A stretch of DNA of 64,000 nt from Hippophae tibetana (lineage: Eukaryota > Streptophyta > Magnoliopsida > Rosales > Elaeagnaceae): contig CM072811.1 of assembly GCA_037013495.1 (NCBI GenBank), positions 22,318,159-22,382,158 on the forward strand, in the 5' to 3' direction. The notes beneath the pieces were generated by a model. It did not search any database, was not told where the DNA came from, and saw only the letters and a list, made by a program, of their open reading frames with translations. Made by a program: the position numbers and the translations under genes. Of this stretch, positions 1 through 10,512 are shown in pieces. The stretch's first letter is position 1, and every line of letters starts with the position of its first letter.

Positions 1-110
1 TCCACCAACAACATAAATGGACAGCTTGTCCTTAGGGGTTGATATTCCTTTTCTTTCTTCTATTCTGCGAAGGTGCTTTCTTTTCTTACAATTTGACAAC
101 AAACACACAC

Positions 111-131
111 ATATATATATATATATATATA
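111..131. repeat. AT microsatellite
   Basis: This is an (AT)n run that abuts the outer end of the caulimovirid-like left arm. Positions 1-110 hold nothing I recognise. Confidence 0.9.
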
Positions 132-461
132 GGCAATTAGTAGTTAATGTTCATTAGAGAAAAAACTTGGCTAAAATTTGGAACCCCTTCCCTTCTGACT
201 TCATTCTTCTTAAATAACTGAGTGATGGCACTGTGAAAGATGCAATTACTATTCATTGAACAGTAATTGGTCGGCCACTTGACTACTGTTATGAATAGTA
301 GTTGTTCATTATTCCGAACAGAAATTTGAACCGTACTGTGTCGGGTACTGTATGGGTAATTGAACAGTAACCTTGTCGGCATCGTTTGTAGTTTTATCGT
401 TTTCTGATTTAAACAATTAGTTATCCTCAGAAAATAATAATGGGCCTATTAAGGTTCGATG

Positions 462-606
462 AACAGTAATGGACATGCAGGCCCAATTATAAATAGTAAT
501 GGCTATGCAGGCCCAATGATAAATAATAATGGACACGTAGGCCCAATTATAAATAGTAATGGACACGCAGGCCCACTGATAAATAGTAATGGACACGCAG
601 GCCTAA
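462..606 (-). repeat. 30-bp minisatellite, left-arm copy
   Basis: About five units of a 30-bp repeat, core aatggacacgcaggcccaat followed by gataaatagt. They lie between the last coding region and the terminal non-coding tail. The right arm has the same array at the same place, so the array predates the duplication. Confidence 0.85.
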
Positions 607-649
607 TTATTTAGGGACCCAAAATTTCATATCTACAGTTGAGGTTTGT

Positions 650-1990
650 AAATCAATTAAATCCTCTTCTAAAACTTGTGATGGAGTTACTGTTATATCG
701 GGTGATTGTGTTTCATCCGAATTAGGTAGCTCTTCTTTTGGTGTCTGAGATGTTTTCCCAGATGCTAGTTGCTTGATGATTTCCAAGAGTTCTTCTTGGG
801 TTTTTGCTTGAGAATTTGGGCGTTAGTGTGTGCCTTCTGTGCTAATAATAATGAAGAAGCTTGTATGTCCTTCACTGGGTGATCTTTGTAACCTTTCTGT
901 GTTAGCCATTTCTCAACACCTGGTAATAAGAGTGTTTTTGGGATCGTGAATGACGACCAACACTTGATTTGAAATGAGCGTTTGATAGTCATTACCTCTG
1001 ATGCTTCTGGGTATAAGACCCATTGACATACCCAAGGGAGGTAAAAGGTTGAACAAAATATGCACAAAAGAGGAAATCTAGCTTCCTCTATGGATGATTT
1101 GTAATGTAACTGGAAAGATTCATAACTCTCTTTCACAGGCGATATAAGAATTGATGAAAGCTTTCTGAATAGTTTCCACCACTATAAAAACCAAGATGGG
1201 AACCTGTTTGGATTAATAGACTTATTAACAAAGAAAAACAACCAAGAATGTTGGTTATCTTTATTTTGAATAAGGAATGCATTAAACCATGTCTGGTGAT
1301 AATCTCAATAATTGTATGATGTACAATGTGGGATGGAATGTGTTGCACTGACTAGGAAAGCCAACTACTTATATAATTCATTTCCCCAATCTGTTGGAGA
1401 TATGATTTTATGGAGTTTGGCAGTTGAAAACTACACTTCTGTTGATTTTGGATAGTGAATATGTTTGAATTCCACACTACCAGTGATTTCCAAAATACTC
1501 TGATAGTATTGAGGAGTTTTTGAAGATAAAGATGGCCTATAAAAAATCTCTTTACCAAAATAATTTTGAACGGCCAAGTAAGGGTTTTGGTTGAAAAATT
1601 GTTTTTCAATAATAGTTACCACCTGAGTTGGCTGTTTCTTAAAATACTCAGATGATGATTTTATTTTGGGAAATGCTTCCCTTGCTCCTTTGGGAGGAAA
1701 ATAAGTTGAGGACGTAATTCCTCTTTTTGGAATAGAAATTATTCCAGTTGTTTTTTGAGAATATGTTTATAATTTGGAAGGTATGATTTCCAAATTTGAT
1801 GAAACAGTTGGTCCCCCAATTTCTGGGATACAACGAAATGCAGTTTTGATTTTAATGGATGCGATTATTTAATTCTAAATCCTCTAGAGTGAGTTGAGGT
1901 GATGATTGTTCCAAGGTTTGTTTGGAAGATGATGATTGGTTATGGGTAACCTGAGACCAGGTCATGATGGGTTTAGCCGATGAAAGGTTG
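650..1990 (-). pseudogene. Post-RNase H coding region of the element (fossil part)
   Basis: This minus-strand stretch aligns with 4845-6230 on the plus strand in the right arm. Both copies share segments such as YFKKQPTQVVTIIEKQFF and WLTQKGYKDHPVKDIQASS. Caulimovirids carry a further protein after RNase H (the transactivator or inclusion-body protein in several genera), but I cannot assign this one with confidence. It is broken. Confidence 0.5.
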
Positions 1991-2011
1991 GTAATGGTTA
2001 GGTTTGGAGGT

Positions 2012-2800
2012 TCACTCTTCTCCTTTCCCTACTTTTTCTTGCTCATCGTGGTACCTATTTTGAAGAAATTCTCTGGTTAGAAAATTAGGTAATGAATTCT
2101 CTTCTCCTTTGATAAATTCTATATCAAAATCAAAAATACTTAATAGTGCTTGCCATCTGGTAAAAATTTGTTTTGATGCAATATTTTTAACATCTTTTAA
2201 TAAAATTTCTTTTGCAGATTTACAATCAATCCTTAGTAAACAATTTTGATTTAATAAATTCGATTGAAACTTAGAAATACAAAGTACTATAGAAAGTACT
2301 TCTTTTTTAACAGTATGAAACTGAACTTTGGATTTGAGATAGAGAAGGTCCTTTTCTCTATGATTTATAAGAACAGAAATCTCTTTTGGAAAGATTGAAT
2401 ATGTTTTGATGAGGTTAAGATCTCTGGTTTTTGGCTCTTCGATGAAAGGGAAGCTGAAAGATTCTCTTCCTATTTTGAAAGAAATCCTGTCATGTTTAAC
2501 AGAATATGGGGTAATGATATCCATAAAGGGAGTACCTAATATGATAGAGTAGCCTATGTCAGATACTATGACGAATGGAGTTTTGATAAGGTATGATCCT
2601 TTTTGGATGGATAACTCAGTTTTCCCAATAATACTCATTTGAGATTTATTGGCTAAAATAAGTCGTTCTTTAGTTGGTTTGTAAAACCTTCTAGGAACTA
2701 TTGATGGTGTGATGCAATTAAGATCAACCCCTGTGTCAAATAGGGCAATGGTTTCTAGTTTTGATTCGTCATGGAATATTAAGGTTATCTTAATTTTATA
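2012..2800 (-). pseudogene. Aspartic protease and RNase H region (fossil part)
   Basis: A protease-like core (ALFDTGVDLN) is encoded near 2720-2750 and is followed by ILGTPFMD, a typical second motif of retroviral-type proteases. RNase H-like sequence lies at 2060-2350 (FDFDIEFIKGEENSLP, LTREF). It belongs to the broken left arm, and the right arm carries a matching RNase H. Confidence 0.65.
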
Positions 2801-2947
2801 TTTCCTGGTGGTAATTTTTCTTAAGTTTTGGATTTCTTGATTATTTTGAGTAAGATCATCATCAGAATCACTTACATAAGTTGATATTTTTTCTCCATTA
2901 TTAAGTAGTTGAAACTTAATATCATATTCTTTTAATTTTTCTTTAAG

Positions 2948-3714
2948 CTAGTACAGTTCCAGTTTAATAGCTTTAATTTCCATTTTTAAGTCTTGAATTT
3001 GACTTTCTGGTTTAATGGTTTTGTTCTTTCGTTCCAGAACAACAGTGAGGTTGTAATAGCTTGTGCTGGTATTTGAAAGTTCAGAATTTTTTTTAATTGA
3101 TTGTGATTTTTTCAAACATGTACTTAGGTATTCTACGTAAAGTTTGGTTATTGATGGATCATTTAACTTAAGGATTGTTTCTTGAAGTTGTTCATCTTCA
3201 TCCTTTGTTAATACATTAATATTTTTATCTAAGGAATCTGAATTGCTAGTTACAAGTTCATCATCTTGAGGATGTGATTCTTCGTCTATCCCTTGTTCAA
3301 ACTCAGATGATGAGGATGTATCTACCAGTAGGGCAGATATTTTGGTAAAGGTGTCTTCTTCAAGGTTTAATTCGTGAAGTTTTTTAGACATTTTGCAAAA
3401 ATTTGCAGTGTGACCTTTCTTGTCACATTTATAACATTTAAACTCCTTAAAAATTCTAAAGGGTTGTTTATGTTGGTTTGATTCCTTATTAAAATTTCTT
3501 TTATAAGGTTTTTTTTATAAAAAATCGTTCTTTTTTCAATGAATGGTTTTCTTGACTTTGAAAATGTCTTATAAAATTTATTAGATTTCTTATAAGGTTT
3601 TGAGGTTGTTTTACTGCAAGTTCCCTTGCAGGTTTTTTCAATAGAGAGATCACCATCAAACTGTTTGCAGAATGATCCAATTTCTCTTTTGAAAACTTTG
3701 AGTTCCAATTTCAT
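2948..3714 (-). pseudogene. Zinc-knuckle and acidic capsid C-terminal region (fossil part)
   Basis: A CX2CX4HX4C knuckle (CYKCDKKGHTANFC) is encoded on the minus strand at about 3395-3440. It follows a lysine-rich stretch and is followed by an Asp/Glu/Ser-rich segment. This is the usual composition of the nucleic-acid-binding end of a pararetroviral capsid polyprotein. It is a broken fossil. Confidence 0.6.
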
Positions 3715-4345
3715 CTATTTTTGGATTTTCAAATCTTGACAAATTTGAAGACCCTGGTTTTGAGAAAAATTGATTAATTGACCATAGGTTAGTTGATCAT
3801 ATGGGATGATATGATTCCCATAAGTTTCACGGATTTTGTTTCTGGTTTTCTCACCTAAGAGTGGAGAAAGTCCAGCTAGGAATTTCTCCTTGCAGAATGG
3901 TTGAATAGAGTCATCTCTTACCATAACTCTAGACAAGAATGTAGTTTTATAATTTTGAAAATCACTCATCTTCCTACATTTTATGTTAGAAAGAAGATCA
4001 TCGTTTTTATCCTTTAAATGGGATGGATCTCCCATAAAATGATGTGATATGGTAAATAGTAGAGTGGAGACTGCATCCTGTATAGAAGCTCCTTGATGGG
4101 AAAGTATGAGATACCACACTCATTAGTCAATATTGCATTGCAAATATCTGACTATTGTTGTTTTGAAAGATGGTGATCCCACCATCCTTTTAGTTGGCCT
4201 GAGAAGCCAACTATTAGTAATTCAACAACTATTTTATCAGTTGTATCAATTTGGGTTTTATAAGCATTTGATGCCATGGTCATTTGCTGTAAGATATTTA
4301 GTATCTCATGATCAGTCATTCCATCAATGTTCCAAACATAGATAG
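3715..4345 (-). pseudogene. Caulimovirid capsid-like region (fossil part)
   Basis: Minus-strand translation shows the short motif GFSGQLKGWWD around 4170-4210. A basic and aromatic stretch follows (KMSDFQNYKTTFLSRV, then YGNHIIPYDQLTYGQL). Both resemble the capsid or coat-protein segment of plant pararetroviruses as I remember it. It lies just upstream of the zinc knuckle, as expected for that family. It is part of the broken left arm. Confidence 0.6.
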
Positions 4346-4474
4346 AAGACGCGTTATATTTTGATTGGACAAGCTGACTAGGTTGGGATCCTATGGTGTG
4401 AGGATACCTAACTGGGCTAGGTTCTTGCCAAGCAAATTTTTATAGGTGAGGAATTGGTTCTGGAATGGATTCCT

Positions 4475-4797
4475 AGGAACTATCCTCAGTTTCATACTGT
4501 TAAAAAAGAAGTACTTTCTATAGTACTTTGTATTTCTAAGTTTCAATCAGATTTATTAAATCAAATTTTTTTACTAAGGATTCATTGTAAATCTCCAAAA
4601 GAAATTTTATTAAAAGATGTTAAAAATATTACATCAAAACAAATTTTTGCCAGATGGCAAGCACTATTAAGTATTTTTGATTTTGATATAGAATTTATCA
4701 AAGGAGAAGAGAATTCATTACCTGATTTTCTAACCAGAGAATTTCTTCAAAATAGGTACCACGATGAGCAAGACAAAGTAGGGAAAGGAGAAGAGTG
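4475..4797 (+). pseudogene. RNase H region (fossil part)
   Basis: It encodes QFHTVKKEVLSIVLCISKFQ and, further on, FDFDIEFIKGEENSLPDFL. This is an RNase H-like segment that closely matches the left-arm copy and lies directly at the junction of the two arms. Confidence 0.65.
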
Positions 4798-4844
4798 AAC
4801 CTCCAAACCTAACCATTACCAACCTTTCATCGACTAAACCCATC

Positions 4845-6230
4845 ATGACCTGGTCTCAGGTTACCCATAACCAATCATCATCTTCCAAACAAACCTTGGA
4901 ACAATCATCACCTCAACTCACTCCAGATGATTTAGAATTAAATAATCGCATCCATGAATGGCTACAAAATATTGATTCTGAAAAAATCAAAACTGCATTT
5001 CGTTGTATCCTAGAAATTGGGGGACCAACTGTTTCATCAAATTTGGAAATCATACCTTCAAAATTAAAAACATATTCTCAAAAACAACTGGAACAATTTC
5101 TATTCCAGAAAGAGGAATTACGTCCTCAACTTATTTTCCTCCCAAAGGAGCAGGGGAAGCATTTCCCAAAATAAAATCATCATCTGAGTATTTTAAGAAA
5201 CAGCCAACTCAAGTGGTAACTATTATTGAAAAACAATTTTTCAACTGAAACCCTTACTTGGCCGTTCAAAATTATTTTGGTAAAGGGATTTTTTATAGGC
5301 CATCTTTATCTTCAAAAACTCCTCAATACTATTAGAGTATTTTGGAAATCACTGGTAGTGTGGAATTCAAACATTTTCACTATCCAAAATCAACAAAAGT
5401 GCAGTTTTCAACTACTAAACTCTATAAAATCATATCTCCAACAGATTGGGGAAATGAATTATATAAGCAGTTGGCTTTCCCAGTCAGTGCAACACATTCC
5501 ATCCCACATTGTACATCATGCAATTATTGAGATTATCACCAGGCATGGTTTAATGCATTCCTTATTCAAAATAAAGATAACCAACATTCTTGGTTGTTTT
5601 TTTTTTGTTAATAAGTCTATTAATCCAAACAGGTTCAAATCTTGGTTTTTATAGTGGTGGAAACTATTCAGAAACCTTTCATCAATTCTTATATCGCCTG
5701 TGAAAGAGAGCTATGAATCTTTCCAGTTACATTACAAACCATCCACAGATGAAGGTAGATTTCCTCTTTTATGCATATTTTGTTCAAACTTTAACCTCCC
5801 TTGGGTATGTCAATGGGTCTTATACCCATAAGCATCAAAGGTAATAACTATCAAACACTCATTTCAAATCAAGTGGTGGTCGTCATTCACGATCCCAAAA
5901 ATATTCTTATTACCAGCTGTTGAGAAATGGCTAACACAGAAAGGTTACAAAGATCACCCAGTGAAGGACATACAAGCTTCTTCATTATTATTAGCACAGA
6001 AGGCGCACACTAACGCCTTAATTGCTCAAGCAAAAACCCAAGAATAACTCTTGGAAATCATCAAGCAACTATCATATGGGAAAACATCTCAGACACCAAA
6101 AGAAGAGCTACCTGATTCGGATGAAATACAATCACCCAATAAAACAGTAACTCCATCACAAGCTTCAGAAGAGGATTTAATTGATTTAGAAACCTCAACT
6201 GTAGATATGAACTTTTGGGTCCCTAAATAA
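4845..6230 (+). pseudogene. Post-RNase H coding region (fossil part)
   Basis: It begins with a Ser/Gln-rich N-terminal part (MTWSQVTHNQSSSSKQ) and a predicted helical stretch. Regions matching 650-1990 of the left arm follow. I recognise it only as a recurrent companion of this element. Its function is not assigned and it is broken. Confidence 0.5.
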
Positions 6231-6410
6231 TTGGGCCTACGTGTCCATTACTATTTATCATTGGGCCCGCGTGTCTATTATTATTTATAATTGGGCCTGT
6301 GTGTCCATTACTTTTTATCATTGGGCCTGCATGTCCATTATTATTTATCATTGGGCCTGTGTATCCATTACTATTTATAATTGGGCCTGCGTATCCATTA
6401 CTATTCATCA
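6225..6410 (+). repeat. 30-bp minisatellite, right-arm copy
   Basis: About six units with core ttgggcctgcgtgtccatta, at the same place in the element as the left-arm array. Its ten-residue periodic open frames on both strands are by-products of the repeat. Confidence 0.85.
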
Positions 6411-6872
6411 GACCTTAATAGGCCCATTATTATTTTCTGAGGATAACTAATTGTTTAAATCAGAAAATGAAAAAACTATAAACGGTGCCGACAAGGTTAC
6501 TGTTCAATTACCCATACAGTACCCGGCACAATACTGTTCAAATTTTTGTTCGGAATAATGAAGCAACTACTATTCATAACAGTAGTCAAGATTCTTATAG
6601 TATCAAGTGGTCGACCAATTAATGTTCAATAAATAGTAAAACATCTTCTATAGTGTCATCACTCGGTTATTTAAGAAGAACGAAGTCAGAAAGGAAGGGG
6701 TTCCAAATTTTAGCCAAGTTTTCTCTCTACTCTGATTCTATTTTAATTTATAACCTTTTAGTTTATAATTAAGTAAGTGTGTTTAATTTTCAGTTAGTTT
6801 ATTTTTTTTAAGTTTTAATTATCTTCAAGTTATTTATTTTCTTGTAATACAATATGAACATTAACTACTAAT
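6411..6872 (+). promoter_or_regulatory. Non-coding tail with promoter-like region of the element
   Basis: This AT-rich tail contains a TATA-like tatttaag at about 6668-6675. It is followed by a segment conserved in the left arm (163-230 on the minus strand) and by the shared outer motif near 6850-6870. In caulimovirids the promoter for the genomic RNA lies in such an intergenic region. The promoter role here is inferred from position. Confidence 0.35.
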
Positions 6873-8269
6873 GAACATATTATATTGGGTCAATATTCAA
6901 CATAATATATTCAACTACATAGATGGCTTTATATTTGAATAAGGATACCTTATATTAAAATATAACTTATCGTAAGAAACCAAAGTTAGTAAATTCTAGT
7001 TGAGGAGTAAGCCAAATATCTCATAGGTTGAGAATAAGTCAACCTTTGACACATAAATACCAAATCACAATGGTAAAACATACCATAAAAACAACAATAT
7101 GAAAATATACATGCAAGCACCATTGATCACCCATTCCTTCACCTAGGATTATCGTCCTTATAGTCATATCACGTCTTTCAAGATAGACCATTATGTGTCC
7201 CATGATGCAATCTCGTGAACTAGGATTATGCATAAATCTCGAGGTACAACATTTGATCTTAGGCACATATACCGAAAAACACTTACCCTAATATTTATAA
7301 ATAAATTAAAAATAACACAACTTTGTTACCCTTTAAAAACCAATTTTCATAAATATTTCACTTTCATTAGCAATACATATATAAATTTAAATCATCACAC
7401 TTTTAGAAAACATGTAGCCAAGTAAATGTTAAAACTTTTAAACTCAATAAAAATTTGCAAATGTTTACGGAATTATTCCTTATTGATTATATTCACTTGA
7501 ACTCAAACTCTTATCATAAAGTTTCCTTTCTTATATGTCACAAAAATCTCATGATATTAAAAACATTTACAACTACCCAAATTGTCCCATGACCCATGAA
7601 TTACAAAAAAGTAGGTAATCACCCAATAGTACTTGAAAGACCTAATATATGATCACTAATGCCATTAAAAGAGCTTATAAAACTCATTTCAACCAAAATA
7701 TACCCTTATTTTTCTTTAGCCATCAACAAAAATTAAATTTAAAAGAAAGGAAACATAATTCTTTTCATGGTTTACCAAAGAAACCAATATCACCAACTAA
7801 TCTTTGTTTATAATTTTTTGTTCAAATCTTTAAATAAACACTTAATATTAGTATTACAATGTACAAAATCACTCATACTTAAAATAAAGTATTCACATAA
7901 ATTTTAAAACATAATTTATCAACTAGTCCTAATAAAATAGGTATGCATTGTCTAATTCATTATTTTATTTTCTTATTAAACAATAATTAGTTATTTTTAG
8001 ATTTTATTAAAATTAATTATTTTTAGGTTCTAAAAGAGTTCCAAAACACTTTAAAATAGTAAATAAATAATGTATTTGTTATATATCCAAACCAAATCAA
8101 TTATTTGAAGTAAATAAGGCCTAAAAATATATCTTTATTAAAATGAATATATTTAATCAAAAACTATATACAAATTATATCTATAATTGTTTAAAGCAAC
8201 ATGCAAGAAATTAAAGAGTTCTTAAAAATACAAACATATTCATACAAAAAAGTTTAGAATCACACAATA
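6873..8269. other. AT-rich interval, no gene recognised
   Basis: I see no convincing coding sequence, tandem repeat or element boundary. The short open frames near 7039-7425 have no recognisable motif. Confidence 0.5.
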
Positions 8270-8549
8270 AATCCTATTTGCAAAAACTTATAACATTATC
8301 TTATTCTTAAATTAATCAATCCTTTCAACCTAGCTTTCTCATTTTCACAATTCCCACCCACAACACCATAGAAACCAAGTAATTACTCTCATCCAAATTT
8401 TCAACAACATCAATATCGCATTTATCCATCTCTACTTGTTAATTCCAACTCTAGATCAACCTATTAGCCATATACACACAAATAACTAGTTCCTTCACAA
8501 CCTAGACCACATTTACCACCATTTCCCGGACCACCTAGCCCTATTAGAC

Positions 8550-10512
8550 CTTGTTTTGATAATAATTTCAATGCAAAAACCTTAATAACTGTATTTTATA
8601 TAGTTATTTTCATCTATTTTATTTATTATAATTGCTATGTTATTGACATTTTTAGTTAATTTTAGTGGAATAAATTAATATTTACTGTTATTTGTTAAGT
8701 AATATATTTTTAAGAAAATTAAAGAATTTGAATAGAAAAAGTACTTAATTACAAATTTATATCTGAAAATATAATTTAAAATAAAAGAGTGCTTAATTGC
8801 GATTAATAAAAGTATAAAATATAATTTGAATTAAAATAGGACTTAATTATAATTAACAAAAGTTTAAAAGTTAATTTAAATAAAAAAGGGCTTAATTGCA
8901 ATTAAAGAAAGTTTAAAAGTTAATTTGAATTAAATTGGAGGGCTAAAATACAATTAAGGAAATTTATTTTCTACGCAGGAAAAGAAGACCACGCGCGCCA
9001 TCACCGACGCGCGACACCAACAGTTCGATCAAGAAATCAACGGCTACGATGAGGCGTGTGGAATCCAAATGCGACAAACTTGAGTGGACGCGGGTGTTCA
9101 GGTGCACGTTGCTCGGCGCTGAGTGAGACCCACCTGCCGGGCAGGTTGGCGTGCAGGGTGGGACCTACGTGTCTGTTACACGTTTGCCAAAAGAAGTGAT
9201 CTCGTACGACGCAGTCTACATAATCTTCATGCACCCTAACCATCCAACAAATGATACAATGTCATGTCTCTCAAATATTCCTACAGCTAATCCGAAGTAG
9301 ACATGTGGCACGTATTAGGTAAAACAAAAGCGCAGGAGTAGCGCACATAGTTCCAACTATTTATGTGGGACCCACGTGTCTCGGGGGCCATGATTTCGTG
9401 CGACGCAATCATATGCAACCATTTCCCTCCACCAATGAAATGCTACCACGTATCTATTTTAATTCTTTAACCAATCATATGTTGACACGTGGCACACAGG
9501 TTGAATTAAAAATAAATCAGAAACGACACCCTTTGTTTTTATGTCTTCCACGCGTATGTTAAAATAACAATTTCGATATCCTCATTTTCGTACGCATGGC
9601 TGCGTAATTAAAGAAAAATGTCTCCCACGCTTAATATTTTTGATGTATTTTTTGGACCTATAAATAGGGCATTTAATGCTAGAAATGAGTGTTTTTTTAG
9701 TTTTGTTTTAGGTTCATATTGGGGTTGGACTGTGGAACACGCAGAAGCCATTTTTGGCTTCTGTTGTGTTTTGTGTGTGCCAAAAATTTGAGCTCATAAA
9801 TGTTTTAATTTTCTTTTGTTCTTCATCTAATATTCCTTACATTTTGTAATTTTAATTTTTATTTATTAAGTAATTTAATTTTTCTTGGGTTGTGTTTTAT
9901 CTAAATTTATGAAGCTTGAGTTTAATTATTTTTGAATGATTTATTAGATTTTTAATTTGTTTATTCTATTTGTGCTTAATGCTTTTGATTATTGGAAAAT
10001 TTCTCAATTGATATGTGGCACTCAAATATACTTGGAAGAGGCATTTTTGTGTATATTGCTCATGGATAGAATAACATGTATATATGAAGGATAGGAATAT
10101 ACCTTTATCGTATGTGTGGCCATTTGAGAACTTAGAACGTAATGAATCTTGGTGAATTTAATTCTCATAGGAATATAGTGAATTAATTTAGCGAGGTGCG
10201 TCTATACGGAGCTTAGAAGAGATGTATGGATAAAATTAGAAGTTCTTGGTTGACAAATTAAATTTACTAAAAAAATATAAATCAAGAGAAAATAATATGA
10301 TTTGAGTGGATTAATTTGGTGAAAAACTGCAATCCTAGAATTCTATTATTTTATTATAAAACTCTTTAGTTAACTTGTTCCAGTTAACAATTATTTTGGA
10401 TAAAATCAGAGTGAAATAATTTTAGTACTCAACAAACTATAGTGACAAATCTTTGTGGGAACGACACTTTACTTGTCATATTTTATTACTTGTGACTGTA
10501 TATACTTGCACG
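8550..10512 (+). mobile_element. LTR-like insert inside Copia A
   Basis: Copia gag-like sequence occurs on both sides. The insert has a GC-richer block (8980-9560) with several ACGTG motifs, a TATA box in ctataaatagggc at about 9659-9671, and a long T-rich leader. Its end near 10450-10512 (tttgtgggaacgacact, then a cttgca-type end) resembles the 3' end of the insert at 43121-44354. I infer a solo LTR, probably of a Gypsy element. Both boundaries are approximate and no target duplication was established. Confidence 0.4.
9158..9498. promoter_or_regulatory. Cluster of ACGTG (G-box-like) motifs
   Basis: ACGTG cores occur in cctacgtgtctg, cccacgtgtctc and tgacacgtggcac, within 500 bp upstream of the TATA box at about 9660. 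In plants such motifs bind bZIP and bHLH factors. Here they probably form the U3 promoter of the LTR-like insert. This is inferred from motifs only. Confidence 0.4.

Larger units (their letters stand above)
140..4450 (-). mobile_element. Endogenous caulimovirid-like element, left arm (fossil)
   Basis: Reading on the minus strand from about 4450 down to 140, the parts follow caulimovirid order: a capsid-like region, a CCHC zinc knuckle, an aspartic protease with a D-T-G core, RNase H, then a further coding region and a non-coding tail. No integrase is seen, which separates it from Gypsy and Copia elements. The outer end shares the motif aacattaactactaat with the right arm. The element is broken, with on the order of ten or more breaks. 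Its RNase H is about 91% identical at protein level to that of the right arm (9 differences in about 103 residues, counted by eye). Assignment to Caulimoviridae rests on gene order and on remembered capsid motifs. The genus was not determined. Confidence 0.75.
4451..6872 (+). mobile_element. Endogenous caulimovirid-like element, right arm (fossil)
   Basis: A second copy of the same element, reading on the plus strand. It starts in RNase H (4475-4797), continues with the post-RNase H coding region (4845-6230), the 30-bp minisatellite and a non-coding tail, and ends at about 6872. It meets the left arm near 4450, so the two copies diverge from a shared junction. It is broken, with several breaks. 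Such inverted and rearranged arrays are common for pararetrovirus copies captured in plant chromosomes. Confidence 0.75.

Noticed and set aside
462-606. Possible CRISPR-like array
   Set aside because: Units are contiguous 30-bp tandem repeats without unique spacers, and the setting is a plant genome.
6223-6450. Open frames with ten-residue repeats on both strands
   Set aside because: They follow the 30-bp minisatellite; both strands stay open because the unit length is a multiple of three.
7039-7425. Open frames with some Cys/Met content
   Set aside because: No recognisable domain, no splice or start context, and the surrounding DNA is low-complexity AT.
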